Part shown: one piece after another, positions 1 through 12,828 of the stretch
Numbering within the stretch: position 1 is the stretch's first letter
How the letters are laid out: each line of letters begins with the position of its first letter
NCBI GenBank assembly: GCA_021018815.1
Contig: JAITYX010000032.1
Span: 5,235,501-5,299,500, forward strand
Source: Talinum fruticosum
Lineage: Eukaryota; Streptophyta; Magnoliopsida; Caryophyllales; Talinaceae
DNA: 64,000 nt
Direction of reading: 5' to 3'
Position numbers and translations under genes: made by a program
Notes under the pieces: model-generated
What the model was told of the DNA's origin: nothing
Databases searched by the model: none
What the model saw: the letters and a program-made list of their open reading frames with translations, nothing else

Positions 1-40
1 GGCAATCGCTAACAACATATGACACGGAATTAATGATTAA

Positions 41-452
41 GGTCCTGTTCGGCAAAATGAGACTGTTTGAGTAGCGAATAACTGTTTGTGTAGTTGATAG
101 TCGTTAGATTTTAAGCTGTTAGCGGATAACTCGTTCAATTGAGCGGTTGAATAAATGTGTTCGGTAAATTTAGCGATTGAGTTAGCTGATTATTGTAAAT
201 TGACGTAAAAGGATATAAATAATTTGTCAAATATAAATGAATGAAGGGTTTTTTTGTCAAAAAGATACAAAATGCTACTTTCAAATGTGAAAAGCTAATA
301 TTCTTAGCTTTTCGAAACACTACTGAAACGCTAAAAGTTACCGCAAACACTAGTTAAAACACTACCTTACCGAACGTTAATATTTGGTTGATTAGTGTTT
401 GACTTGACCAAACGTTAAAAGCCTACTTCAAACGATGTTGTCGAACACGACC
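41..452. mobile_element. Tourist-like (PIF/Harbinger) MITE
   Basis: The left end begins GGTCCTGTTCGGCAA (41-55). The right end, 438-452, is its reverse complement with two mismatches. Both ends are flanked by the trinucleotide TAA (38-40 and 453-455), the target duplication typical of PIF/Harbinger elements. The interior is AT-rich and has no coding capacity. Family membership is inferred from the TIR and TSD only. Confidence 0.7.
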
Positions 453-1450
453 TAAGTACCAAATACTGTTAGAAGTTGCAACGATCTGGCTCTAAACTTT
501 AATCAAAATAAACGAAGTGGGGGAAAGCCATTGGTTATAAGGTGCAATCACATTCACACGACCTCCACACCGTAATTGGCCCTTGCCACTCCCAAAAGTC
601 ACTAATAGCAAGAGTGTAAATGGGGCTAACACATTTTATACAACCCTCAAAAAAATTAGCATTACCAGAATAACACCAATATAATATAGGGCGATTATAT
701 GTGTCTTGTATGAAAACACTTTTAAAATATCTTGTATTAATATATAGTGATGTATTTTATGATTTAAAATCAGTATTTTTTAAAATAATTATAATTATTT
801 ATGAAGGTAAAGCTTTAATAATCGTCGACTACACCGAAAAAAATAAAATGACACCCTAATTGGATCAACACTATCTATAAGATGTGTCATATACATAATT
901 TTACAAATATGAAAAATGATGGATAAAATGACGAATTTATATAATATGTAAATTATAATACAATTATACTATTCAATTATATTATCTTTTTTAATTTATT
1001 ACATGATATAATAATTTTTAAATTAAGAGAAGACACGTATTATTATCGTATAATATAATATCTATGTACAACCAGAAAAGCAGTTGTTTTACAGCCAAAA
1101 AACAAGAAAAAGGCATTCAGTTGAGTCTTTTTGCGATTAAAAAGGGGTTAAATTCCAAGAGAGTTGATGATGGAGGAAGGGAAGGCGGTTGAAACTGAGT
1201 GAGGTTGAACCTCAAAACAGAAATCAGTTTTGCTGTAATTAATTTTCTGCAATTCAGACGTATTTGATGACAAGATTCACTCATGCCCTTTTTTTTCCCC
1301 CTTTTCTTTTTTGGTAAAGTTATGCACTTAAGTTATACCTTCCTCCTCCTCCCTCCCATCCCAAAGTATTCATTTTTGCGTGAATCCCACCTAACTTCAC
1401 GTGATTGACAAGGGGGCGTTAGTAGCTGCGAATCAATAAGTTGGGTTTAA

Positions 1451-1735
1451 GGCCCTCTTCGGTATAAACAACTGTTTAAATAACGGATATCTATTTAAGT
1501 AACTCGTTAGTAAATAATCTGTATAATTGAGTATTTGATTAAATGTATTTGATAAATTTAGTAGTTTGATTAACTAATTATTGTAAATTGATATAAAAGA
1601 ATATAAATAATTTACCAAATATAAACTAGCGAAGGCATGCTTTTGTAAAATAAAATTTAAAAAAACAAAAAAAAAAAACACTATCATATATGTGAAATGT
1701 TAGTATTTTTAGTTTTTCAATTTAGGGCCGTGCAG
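1451..1735. mobile_element. Partial second copy of the Tourist-like MITE
   Basis: This segment starts with GGCCCTCTTCGGTA after a TAA and follows the order of the 41-452 element for about 280 bases, including the shared stretches TTATTGTAAATTGA and ATATAAATAATTT. I cannot find a matching right terminus, so it appears to be truncated or interrupted near the T-rich repeat that follows. Confidence 0.5.
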
Positions 1736-1756
1736 ATATTAACAATTTAGGATCTT

Positions 1757-1950
1757 TTGAAATTATATCAAAGTCATCTATTTCTATTTATTTCTGTTTG
1801 TTTTTGTTTGTTTTTTCTTTTGCTTTTAATCGCTTTCGTTCGTTTCTATTTGTTTTCGTTCATTTACGCTCTTTTCTATTCGTTTTCATTTCTTTTTCCT
1901 ATTTCTTTTGCTTTTTTATGTAATTTCGAACATGTCCAGAGTATAGTTTA
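1757..1950 (+). repeat. Dispersed TTCGTTT/CTATTTGTT-type repeat, copy 1
   Basis: This T-rich segment is built from loosely repeated words such as CGTTCGTTTCTATTTG and CGTTCATTTACG. Recognisable relatives occur at 7330-7435 (opposite strand), 10005-10135 and 50296-50412 (opposite strand). An open frame covers it, but its composition (almost only F, L, S, Y and C) argues that it is not a gene. Confidence 0.45.
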
Positions 1951-4900
1951 GACGGAACGTATAAATGAAAGTAAAAACCGAAAACTAATACTTTGTATTA
2001 TTAATCAAGGTTAACTCACTGTCATAGTTAATTGGTGTAAACAACTTTTTTGGTTAATTTAAGATCGAAAGTGTAAATGATTCCTTTTATTTCAAGTTGA
2101 TTAGAATCTTCAAAATCAATGGTCTTTATCACATTAATGTGACCAAATGTACGTACTTATAAGGATACTCGTATAGTTTATGTCTTACCACCTTAATAAT
2201 TTCCATTTGGAAGATATGTAAAATTACATAGTATTATTGACAGGGTTATATATCTAATCTAATAAATGCATCCCTTTTGGCACAAAAAAACATTAAAATA
2301 AAAAAATTAGTGTTTTCTTTTTCAACAGCAACTGTACATGCATTCATCATTATACCTTATCTGCACCTTCAATCATTCGTTTAAGTTTTTGGTTGAGATG
2401 ATTTTTAAACATAACTAGTATTATACCCTTACGATGCAAGTACTGTAGTTATTTTTATTTTTAATTTTATTAATGTAAATAAATAATAAAATATACAGTT
2501 TTAAAATAAATGATAATTTTATAACAATGTAACTATTATTCTTTATATAATTTTTATTCTTTTTACTTTTATATCATGTATTACTTTTTAAAATTCTCTA
2601 ATATGTGAAAATTTTCTTTTTATTTTTGATAGGCACATGAAATATCTTTTAAATATTAATTAATTTAATAATAATTATATTACATTCTTACTAATTACTT
2701 TATCCATATGCAAATAAAAAGTCATTTGTTTTATTTAACTATAGTATTGTATTAATTTAAGCTAAGACGAACATTAATATAGTCAATTAATCTTATATGG
2801 TTATCACATATGTATTACACATATAATCATATGATTTTCGTTTTGAACCAATACTTTTACACTCGATCCTCTCTAACTTTTATAAATTATAAAAATATAC
2901 TAATGCATCTTATGTGTCACTCATATAAAGCTCCTACCCAACTTTTATTATATATATATATATGACATTAGAACCGTTCGGAGTGAGAGTCGCTCAAATT
3001 CGAATCTCAACAACCTTCATGTTCTTTATAGGCTTGCAACATCCACATTTCAAGCTCAAAGGACGTTTGTATACGTATTCCGGACGTTTAATCATTAGCT
3101 CAAACTTTTGGTTGAAATAATTTTTATAACGTTCACGTAAAACTGAAGACAAATTTCGCGAGCGAATGTCGTGTACAAAACCAACAACAAAGAAAAAAGG
3201 TTAAAATTTTCAAAGCTCAAGGAACCCCAATCATACATACAAAGACATGTACCAACAAGTACTAATAAGATGACTCAATCCTTATCATCTTCTTGGATCA
3301 GACGACCACGTTTCAGTGGATGATTAATGTACACAAGGAAATTTTGAAGGTTTTGAAATATCATCCGATGGTAATTTCAAGGAAATAAATATATACCGAA
3401 TCTAGAATTTTAATTGATATATAGGAATATAATTCCAATTTTGGTAGATAAAATGATTTAATCGATTAAGACCAAACACGACCCAAAATGAGGGCTACCG
3501 GCCATATATTATTTGTTTTTGAAAGCGAATTTGCATGACCATCTTACGTCAATTATCTATTCATGCAATTATTCCATATGCCCTTTGATATCGACCTCTT
3601 CTCTTCTTTTCTTTTATTCATAATTTTCAACATTTTTTAATTATATTATTACTTGCTAAAATCTACACGTTGTCTCGAATTAATTGGTTAATAATTATAT
3701 GATATTTTAAAAAATTTATTCAATATATAAAATATTTAAATTAAAATGTATCACAACTTCAATTTAATAATGAAAATGTAGCACAACAATAAACTCATTA
3801 AAATTTGGTGAGAATTGTTCCGGTTGAGGAAAAACAAGTCCATAGAAATACTACAAATGAAGAAGTCACAAACTTAAATTGTAAAGATCAAACATGAACT
3901 TTATGAACGAATTGAATTACACCTAAAATGAAAACAAAGTTTTAATCTCATGCCAAAAAATCCATCCGACACGATTAATCGAACTTGATTGGGCCGGAAG
4001 ATCACATCGGGGTATTTATTGTTTATAAATCATACAACATGATTCGAGGGACTTAGATGTTTATATATTATACTATAATTTAGACAACCATGTATTATAC
4101 TTCGGGTGTTTGTTATTTATAAATAATTCTACTTTTGAACAATTTCAAGCTAAAATATCGTATATACAATTATTCAAAAAGTAATTAGTATGGTTTGTAA
4201 ACAACAAAGACCTTAACATACAATGCACATATATCTTGATTTATACCGTAGTATATTATTATCTAAATCTCTTAAAATATAATTTATTTTAATCCAAATT
4301 TTTAATTTATTTTATTATTGATAACATAGTACTCCATAAATGTAAATTTTAAGAAAAAGTTCTGAAGGACTATGTTGTTAATCTTAGTACACAAAAAAAA
4401 TTGTAGACAAAGTAATCAAATATTTGGTTGGTTGTTAGATTAACTTAATTACTTAAATGGTACTGTACTTGAAATAATTGATGAATTTCCAAATTAACAT
4501 ATCTTATTTGGTGTTCAAACCCTAGCCTAGTACCCGTCCTAGCTTCCTTCTATTTTCGAGAGCAAATTATTTTATTTTATTTTATTTTATTGAACGGGTA
4601 AATATAACAATTAATAAGTAGTCGTTCTCGTAAGTATTCTACCTAAGTTGTCCTCCATTAAAACGGAGAGAAAGAAGAAGAGGGGATAAAAACCAAACTA
4701 AAGTAGAATAAGTATAATGACCAAACTTGACTATCCAATCAATGAACCCGATTATTCGAGAACAATTTTATTATTAATGGCAAATGCTCACTTTATAATT
4801 TTGATTTTTCCCTTTAATTTAATGGAAATAAAAACCTCATTTAAAACGATAAGAAAGATAAATATCATGATTATGTGATTATTTAGTGTATTTTTCTGTT

Positions 4901-5840
4901 ATAAACCTATATATTCGAATATATGAGATCCCTCGATGAAAACAAACCCGTTATGTAAATTCAATTTTCTAACTTTTATTTATGCTATTATAAGATAGTA
5001 TCAAGTGATTTATCCTAACTAGACCTGACGTGTTCAGGGGTTATGATTTCAAATTAACTTATATTTAATTTAATAAGTTTGTCCAAAATACATTGACAAA
5101 AAATACTTTAGGTTTAGCTCAGTTCAATTCGAATTCAGTTCATCTCAATATGATTTTTAAGTATCAAATTGATTTCGGTTCTATTCGAATTTCAGGTTAT
5201 TAATTTAGTTCAGGTCACTTTTAGATTGTAATAATCCCTCAATCTCCAAAAAAAAAATATCGTAATTTCTTCCTTCCCATAGATTTAGGGGCATATGTCA
5301 AGGTGTTGACAGTTTGTTACATCTGGAATGAATGAAATTTATAAATGCGAAGTTGAATGAAAGTTCAAATTCCATGATAGAATCGCTCGTGTGTTGCAAA
5401 TCACATATTTTCGTTTGGCTGTATATTAGTTGGCAAACCTGCATTTAATTCATACAAACCAAGATCCTTCTGGAAACACACCATAACCACTCCTCATTCA
5501 TCTCCCTAATCACATGTTTCCTCCGTCAAGAACTGCCCAGAATTTGAAATTCGCTAAATATCACAGTATCACACCATCTTTTCTCTGAAAAAATGGGATC
5601 ATAAACTGCAAAATTTCGATTATTCAACCCCCAAAATTTTACTAATAAATTAATCAAATCAAATCTCTACAGCTCACAACCTACTAAAAAATGTAAAGGG
5701 AAAAAAGGGGGACAAATCTAGCCCTTAGGAAGAGCTAGAAGAAGAAGAGGAGAATGTGGTGGAATTCCTCTGTTTTTTCTTTGGGTTTCCTCTGTTTTTC
5801 CTTTTCTGTCTCCTCTGTTTTTTGAGTTTGGGAAGACGGA

Positions 5841-5842
<2 letters not shown>

Positions 5843-5898
<56 letters not shown>
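5843..5898. repeat. (AT)28 microsatellite touching the ATL23-like stop codon
   Basis: This is an uninterrupted run of 28 AT units. On the minus strand the TGA stop of the RING-H2 gene (5900-5898) runs directly into it, so the microsatellite starts the 3' UTR. It also creates false isoleucine-tyrosine repeat open frames on both strands. Confidence 0.95.
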
Positions 5899-5900
<2 letters not shown>

Positions 5901-6319
5901 ACAAGGGTTCTGAGACGATTCGAAGAACTCGGGGCCGAGTTTGGTGCGGCAAATGGGGCAAACGGGCTGCTTAGAGAGCCACGTGTCGGCGCACTGGAGG
6001 TGGAACCCGTGGTTGCAACCGGGCACCATCCGGGCCGGGTCATCGTCCTCGATCTCGTCAAGGCAAACGGCGCACTCCTTTCCCAGGACCAGCTGGCTTC
6101 CGGTGACCTTGGGAAGCTTCTCGAGCTCCGCCGGGAGAGCCCCTTCTTCACCTGCGGCTTCACCGGGTGCTCCGGCGGCGTGTGGTTGGCCGCGTACCAG
6201 AGCAGGCAAATGTACACCACGAACACCGCGCTCATCCCGGCGCAGGGCAAGAAGAGGGCCAAGAATATCGACAGCAACATGTCTCCTACTGATGTTGCCA
6301 GCTTCGTCCTCAAGCTCAA
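5898..6319 (-). CDS. ATL23: ATL-family RING-H2 E3 ubiquitin ligase (ATL23-like), frame broken by one base
   Basis: The gene is single-exon and encodes a small membrane-anchored RING-H2 ubiquitin ligase. The first frame, from ATG 6319, gives an N-terminal hydrophobic anchor (about residues 14-42, ending VYICLLWYAANH) and a proline/lysine linker up to GLS. At the G run 6133-6135 (C run on the coding strand) the conserved reading moves to another frame. That frame continues AELEKLPKVTG and then a complete C3H2C3 RING-H2: CAVCLDEI, CNHGFHLQC, the conserved W in DTWL, and PVCPIC. It ends ESSQNPC and a stop at 5898. One extra C in the run would give a continuous protein of 140 residues, a normal length for ATL23. 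ATG 6280 is an alternative start just before the membrane segment. A TATA box lies upstream at 6617-6624. The break is either an assembly error or a true frameshift; I favour the former. Confidence 0.8.
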
Positions 6320-6616
6320 CTTTCCGGCGAGTTTCTCTCTGCCAAGACTCTCAGGGGGTCGCTCAGTGGGGCGGGGTCAGGAGAGGGGCGGAGAGAGAGA
6401 CACGACGGCAACTCATCGTCGTCGTGCCCAGTTTCGGGGAGGAGGAAGGAGGAGGTGTGACTGACGAGTGAGAGGGGGTGGTGGTGGCGGCTATATGCGG
6501 GGCAGAAGAGGAATTAAAACGACGCGTTTCGTGGAGAGCAAGGAAGGAGAGAAAAATCTTTTTGGCTCTGATTTTAGTTTTTTAATTTTCGAAATGGAGC
6601 CACTGGTGTGGGGTGG

Positions 6617-6624
6617 TATTTATA
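6617..6624 (-). promoter_or_regulatory. TATA box of the ATL23-like gene
   Basis: On the minus strand this reads TATAAATA in the context CAGTATAAATACC. It lies 298 bases upstream of the ATG at 6319, so a start site near 6590 would give a 5' UTR of about 270 bases. A pure (AG)11 run lies immediately upstream at 6631-6652 (CT-rich on the gene strand), a common feature of plant core promoters. Confidence 0.6.
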
Positions 6625-6630
6625 CTGGGA

Positions 6631-6652
6631 AGAGAGAGAGAGAGAGAGAGAG
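6631..6652. repeat. (AG)11 microsatellite in the ATL23-like promoter
   Basis: This is a perfect dinucleotide run directly upstream of the TATA box. It could be a GAGA/CT-element in the promoter or simply a neutral microsatellite. Confidence 0.8.
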
Positions 6653-7329
6653 AAAATGGGTCTGTGGGCCGGTGTGGGTGGAGTAGTGGGTTTGATTAAT
6701 TATTGCATTTGCATTTGATTTGCCCCTTTTTCATTCACTTGTTCTTAGGAAAAATAAAAAAATCAAAACAAATTCATATGAAAAACATAAAAAGTGCTAT
6801 TATTATTATTATTATTATTATTATTTTTCAATAGTTTGTCTTTGATAAAATCATTTCACTTGAAACAGTTATAATAGATATTTATAAATTCAATTTAATC
6901 TTTATCATTTTTTTTTAAAGGAGATCTTATCATTTTTTAAAATGAGATTTTTCTATGGAAAACTTTCTTTGAAATTCTCTAATATAACTTTTTTTATGTT
7001 GCAATTTCGAAATTTAATATCTATTTGTTCTGTTGATAAAATATTTAGAAGTTATTGCTTAAAATTTATATTTAGATTTCACGCTTTTTACATCTTTTAT
7101 GTATTTGTTATATCTTTTTATAGATTTTACTTTATATTTTCATGATAATATGGTTTGTTTAAATTCTAAACATATAGTATTCTGAGATATAAATGATATT
7201 TAGAATTTTCTATATAAGACTTCAAAATTGAGATTGAAATTCTCTTCCTCTTAATTTGATATATGCGAGTTTTTTCAATCAAAAGGAAAAACTTAAATAT
7301 ATATATCATGTTTGAAGTTACATACAAAA

Positions 7330-7435
7330 CAAACAGAACCGAAATGAACATAAATGAATAGAAATAAATTAAAAAATAGAAACGAATGAAAACATAAATA
7401 GATTATGGTTTATATGTAAATTCGAACGCACCTAT
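7330..7435 (-). repeat. Dispersed TTCGTTT-type repeat, copy 2
   Basis: On the minus strand this segment repeats the TTCATTTCTATTTA style of the 1757-1950 segment. It ends beside an AATTCGAAC word that also sits at the edge of copy 1. Confidence 0.35.
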
Positions 7436-7825
7436 TTGTAATCTACTTTGCTTGATTAGAATGAAATAAAATATTTGATAATTATTATTAATTTTTATAA
7501 TCCCTTATAAAAATTCATAATAGAGGGCTCCTATTACTAATTTAAAAATCGAAATTATTTTAATTTTCATATATCGAATCCGGGAACTGTTAGACACTGA
7601 GGCCTTAGTATACTTATAACTAGAAATTTCGCAGTTAAAATAAGAATTGATCAATCATTAGGTCGGATAAGACACAAGTAATCTGAAAAATTAGGAATAA
7701 TGAATGGATTTGGTGTGGTTTAGGTGGTCGAAATGCAAAAACAGACAGAGGGAGGGCAAGGTTTAGCTTTAGAAGAAAAGTGGAAGAATCCAGAGCGTTG
7801 AATTTTTGTCTTTAATTTAATTTTT

Positions 7826-7856
7826 GGTTGGGTTGGGTTGGGTTGGGTTGGGTTGG
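7826..7856 (+). repeat. (TTGGG)n pentanucleotide microsatellite
   Basis: Six tandem TTGGG units run into a final GGGGG. The G-rich strand has regularly spaced G3 runs and could fold into a G-quadruplex. It is not the plant telomere unit TTTAGGG. Confidence 0.9.
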
Positions 7857-10004
7857 GGGTTGCTTTTGCTTTATTCAGGCAGGGGTTGGAGTGTTTTTGT
7901 TTCTGGGGGTCCGCTGCCTCTGCTCAAATGCAATCAAGCTGGAATCGACCCAAACTATGTTTGACGATGCACAATTATTTATTATTTCCCGCTATTTCTG
8001 TTTTATTTTTTTCCATTTTAATTGTTTCTTTTTTCCCCTTCCCCCAAAAAACCATTTTAATTGTTTATGTTTGTCACTCCGAACAAGCTATTAGTAATAT
8101 TAGATTTGTTATATTGTGGGAACAAATGGACTTTCGTGAAATTAAATTAAATATATATCTTCATTTTAGGGTCCATAAGCCTGGATTTTCACTGGTTTTT
8201 CATTCAATTCAATATGTTATGGAGTTAAATTCATTCAAGCTCATCAACCCAAAAGTCTAAAACGCGGCCCCTGGAAGTTGTTGTTCCCACCAAAAGAAAA
8301 TAAAAAGGTTAAACAAAGAGAGTAATTATGATAACAACATGATAACAAATTACCGCTTAACTGCGCATATATTTAGTTTTTGTATCAGAAAAGCTTATCT
8401 GTCAAATCAAAATCATTCCGACGGACAATTATATTGTCTAATGTTCATCATTTTTATGTTTGAAATATTTTCCTGGATGAAATGGTTTCACCTAATAAAA
8501 ATTGTTGATAGAAGATTAGTCTAATCAACATAGAAATGAAGTGGTTTATAATTATGCAGTCGATTTCACACCTACCTCGCCCTTAAAGTTGTCCAATTGG
8601 ATTCCAAAACAAATCAATTTAGAGAGAGAATTGTATTCACTGGCTCCTTCCAAGTTACAACTTGCCCTACTTACAAACAGACAAAGGTAAAATTACAATA
8701 CACACTTTTATAGATATTTTTTATAATTGTTTTTATTTTTTAAATTTTTTTCTTTTTTTATGTTGGGGTTGTAAAAATAAAAGGGCATGAATCCCCATCA
8801 ATGAGTGTGAAGAAGCACACCTACCAATTGACTCGGGTGAAGAAGGATGTCAATTTGAAGCTTCCTTTTCGTGAGTTTTATTTTTTGATTAATTTTGAAA
8901 ATTGTTGATGGAGGAAGAAGATGGATGGCTGAGATGAGGTGCCTATGGTTGTGCGTGCCAGCAGTAGCCCTCTTTATAAATAAATGTATGTGCTGCTGTT
9001 GGTAAAAGACGTCCCATGGTGCAAGCAGAGAGCGAAGCCGTCAATTACCTCAGGGAAAAAAAAAAATTTATTTGATGCTCCCACGCTCATTTCCTCATTT
9101 CCCCCTATGCATGTCCAGCATCCTTCATCTTACTATTTTTATTGCTTTTTATAATTAATTTTATAACTATTTTATTCTTTTTCAGTGATCGAGTCAAAAA
9201 TTTGAAATAAGGATGCCTAATGTCTTTTGGGTTAAATTTAAGTATGTCCCAATTATTTATAATTTTAAATATTTTGGTCCAAATATAAAAGGTTAGGTTC
9301 TGACCATACTTCTCCTTAGAACCTTACTTATAATTTTTTATAACTTTACTTATATTTTATCAATCTTATAACTCCTTACAATTAAGTAGGATATGTCCTA
9401 TAATTTTGCAAATCTCAGTCTCACGGATGGAAAAACTTACTTCGGAAGAACTTGCCACATGACTGACTAATCAATACCCATCAACGCATCAAATATATAT
9501 AATTTAGATGAGAAAAACATCAATTAGTTAGCAAACAACTCATGACTCATATTTTTTTAATTATGGAAATAGCACAATCACATAGCTTTATAAAATCAAT
9601 TATAAAAAAAAAAAAAGATAAGTTTTACTCGTTCTTCCCATTATTACTTCTTATTGTTTCTTCCCATTAGCTTTCGTTGCTAAAATAAATATGCTCATAA
9701 TATTAGGTCGTTTTGAAGAAATATTTTATTTATAAAACACCTTTTTATTTTGGAGGCAATTTTAAATTCTTCAATCTAATTTATATTATATCAACTGAAG
9801 GGCTTGTAAGCCAAATTATACACAAGACTTTCTATTTTCCCCTCTATGTATTTGTGTTGTACTCCTTGTACTGACTTTCTTTCTATCTTTATCGAAGTCA
9901 ACTTAGTTAGAACCTCTGTAAGAAGGGTTGACTTATAATTGTTTCTCTTATTGTTTAAAAAAATAAATAATCATATTAAGAGTCTTTTCGACTTTACATG
10001 AATA

Positions 10005-10135
10005 ACTGAATTTATTTATGTTTTATGTTTATTTATGTTCATGCGTTTCTAATTTATTAACTCATTTCTATTTGTTTATGTCCGTTTCTTCTTTTTTATG
10101 TTATTTCTTTTTCGTGCGCTTTGTATGTGAATTCG
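10005..10135 (+). repeat. Dispersed TTCGTTT-type repeat, copy 3
   Basis: This is a T-rich segment with TTTATGTTCATGCGTTTC and CATTTCTATTTGTTTATG words. It ends near GAATTCGACC and resembles the copy at 1757-1950. Confidence 0.35.
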
Positions 10136-11967
10136 ACCCTAAAATAAAAAATAAAAAAGGATACGCCCCCAAGATTTGAGGGCATGGTTTTGTAAATGAT
10201 TAATGATTAATGATTATGATTAATATAAAAAGAAAGATAATGAGGCCAATTGCAGGAGAATGAATGCGTCAAATCCACCTGATTATTTATAATTATTTTC
10301 TTCCATCAACTAAAAATCTCTTTCCTCCCTCCCTCACTATACATATATATATATATACAGTCATAGTCATGGAGATAAAAAGAGGAGTCACGAATTGGTT
10401 TATTGATTGGCTGCAACATTCAAAAAGTTCATATGGTTTCAGTGGAAGATCTCTGCCATTTTCATACTGCACAACAAATTCATGCCATAAATGTCTAATT
10501 TTATTTAATTTGCTCATTTAAGTTTAAAATATCCCAGTTTTTATTTTTATATACTGATTCATAAACAAACAACTAGGCAGGCAACTGCTGGTGTATTATT
10601 TATATTATATATACAGAGATGGTCAAATGGAATTAATTTAATGAATCTAGTCTGGTCAAAATATCTGGAGATAATACAAATAATAATAACAAAAATATCT
10701 GGGGAAGCAAAGCAAAATCAGGGGTTCAACTATGTTTGAGCAGAATTCAGGATGAATGTGCTCCCCTCCTTTAATTAGCTAAACCTCCACCACTCCACCC
10801 TTCCACCTGGTGGGTCTCCCTCTCTTCATACTTTTTTTAAATTTTTTCTTTTATAGTTCTTCGTTATTTTTGTTTGTACGAACGAGGCATAGCTGTTAAA
10901 GTATGTTCGAATTTAACTCAAGTATCTGGTGACAACTTCTAAAAGCTTTATTAATAAATTTGTTCGAAAGATTTAAGTGTCATTTGCTTCATAATCCTCG
11001 CCTCTAAATACGAGGTGAAATTGTTAATTCTCGTACTTGAAATTTGATTCATAATTTTTCTTTATTGGATTCATATAAGGATCACAAATCTTCGGGTATG
11101 ACTTTATGTAAACCTATAGACCCCTCCCTATTGATTTATACAAACTCATACTATTGAAAAATAAAATTTCTTACTCCTAAGTTTATCGAAATGAGAGATA
11201 TTAGAAATCATAAACAATCTCCAATACTTGTTGGTTTTATTATAAATTTGGTTTGATTTTAACCTTTTTGAATCAAACAATCCTTCTTATTTTGTTATGG
11301 TTCTTTAGAATATAAGAAAACAAAATATATATATTTTTGAACAAATATGTATTATAACGAGTAGAAATATAGAGGTCAATTTGAAAAATACGAATGTACA
11401 GAAAATACTTAGCAGAGGATAGAATTAATAAAATTTTATCCGACTTAATTACCTGAACTTTATCTTACCTGGAAAAAATAAAATAATTTTATGTTCTTTT
11501 TTCATTTGAATTATATATCTAAACATGGAATTTTTGCTACTTTCATCACCCAAATCAAATTTGACCCGAATATAAGTTTATTTGAGTTATCATAACAAAC
11601 AAATAGGTTTGGAGAAACTATTTTGTCTAAAATTATTTAATTTAAAAATGAGCCGAATACAATTTTTGGCACTGAGAAAAGGCCCAAGTATATATTTTTT
11701 TTATTTGAATTTTGATGGGGAAGAGAAAGGTAGAAGAAGGGGCCTAAAAATGAAAAGCAAGTCCATTAAATAGTAGTGTGTGGTGAAATGTGATTGGGTG
11801 TTGGTTGGACAACTTTAGACGGTTCTCTTGTTTCCTTCCTCCAGTCATAAAGTTTGCCTTCCAGTGAGAATTCGTTGTACTGCTTGTGTACTCTCAGTTT
11901 ACCAAGACTTCCTCGTTTAACAATAACCAACCATTTTTCCTTTTATTTCATGTCTGTTTTTTTAGTT

Positions 11968-12130
11968 ATTTTTTTATAGTTCTTTACCGCTCTTACGATT
12001 TTTTATAACTAACTTTACAACTACGTTATATCTCTTTATATTTCCTTACAACTTAACATATGCTTACAACTCCTTACAACTTCACTTACAATTCCTTGAA
12101 GTCTTTACAGACTTTACACCTAAATGGAGC
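11968..12130. mobile_element. Decayed MITE related to the 41881-42001 element
   Basis: This segment shares TTTATAACTAACTTTACAACTA and related TTACAACTCCTTACAA words, and the right-end word TAAATGGA, with the short element at 41881-42001. Its termini are too worn to define. A similar segment lies at 9313-9403. Confidence 0.35.
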
Positions 12131-12828
12131 ATTGTCTTTATCAGTACCTATAACAGCTTTTCAACTCATTTCAACTACAATGGTTATTACATTTAATCAT
12201 TTCACCTCATTTTACATATAATAGCAAACCATTTTAGATCATAACAATTAACTATCTCAACTCATTTCAACTATAACATTAGATTTTAACAAGTAATTTT
12301 GAACAAGCCTTAACAATAATGATAATGGATCTTTTTAACGACATATCTATTTCAGCATTTATGGTAACGTTTATCGCTAATTACTACTAACCTTTAATCA
12401 TAGTATATTATAGGTAATTCTTCATGTGAGAGATTAAGTATAGAAAACTAGTGAATTGGATGACTAATATGTGGCAAAGGACATAAATAAAAATGATTTT
12501 AATGTCCTTTATATAAGTATATTTATCAATATGACTTGATGCATTTATTTCATATTTGACATACAACGTGCAACAACAACAATTTCGGGAATAAAAAAAT
12601 CCTCAAATACTTTTTTCACACGAATATATTGATAAAATAATCTTCCAAATTATAGGTCCCGAAATAAACTTTATATTTTCCCTTTAAAAACACTATATGA
12701 CCCCCACAATAATAAACTTAAGGCTATAGAACTCTTTTGACATGGAGTCTCCCAACAAACTTTTCATTTAAATTTTTACTTACTCCACATTAAAAGTCAA
12801 ACTTTTAAAATGTTTTTACCCAGAAAAT

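Larger units (their letters stand above)
456..5842. other. Gene-poor AT-rich region
   Basis: Apart from the MITE copy and T-rich repeat listed separately, I see no gene here. All open frames are short and low in complexity. Small repeats include a TA run near 2951-2964 and a (TTTTA)n run near 4570-4590. The segment 5100-5220 has the repetitive TTCGGTTCTATTCGAATTT style common in decayed plant transposons. Confidence 0.6.
6700..12828. other. Gene-poor AT-rich region
   Basis: No open frame here has protein-like composition. I see a (TTA)n run at 6799-6824, a (TTGGG)n run at 7826-7856, two dispersed T-rich repeat copies and decayed Tourist-like fragments (about 9313-9403, 11968-12130 and 12147-12310). 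A TATA-like CTTTATAAATAAATG near 8972-8986 follows a GC-richer stretch, but no coding sequence follows it. Confidence 0.55.

Noticed and set aside
5725..5974. Open frames with isoleucine-tyrosine repeats on both strands
   Set aside because: They are translations of the (AT)28 microsatellite beside the ATL23-like stop codon, not genes.
5941..6471. Long plus-strand frames of 154-176 codons opposite the ATL23-like gene
   Set aside because: They are the antisense shadow of a GC-rich coding region. The minus strand carries the RING-H2 domain and anchor.
7826..7856. Interstitial telomere repeat
   Set aside because: The unit is TTGGG, not the plant TTTAGGG.
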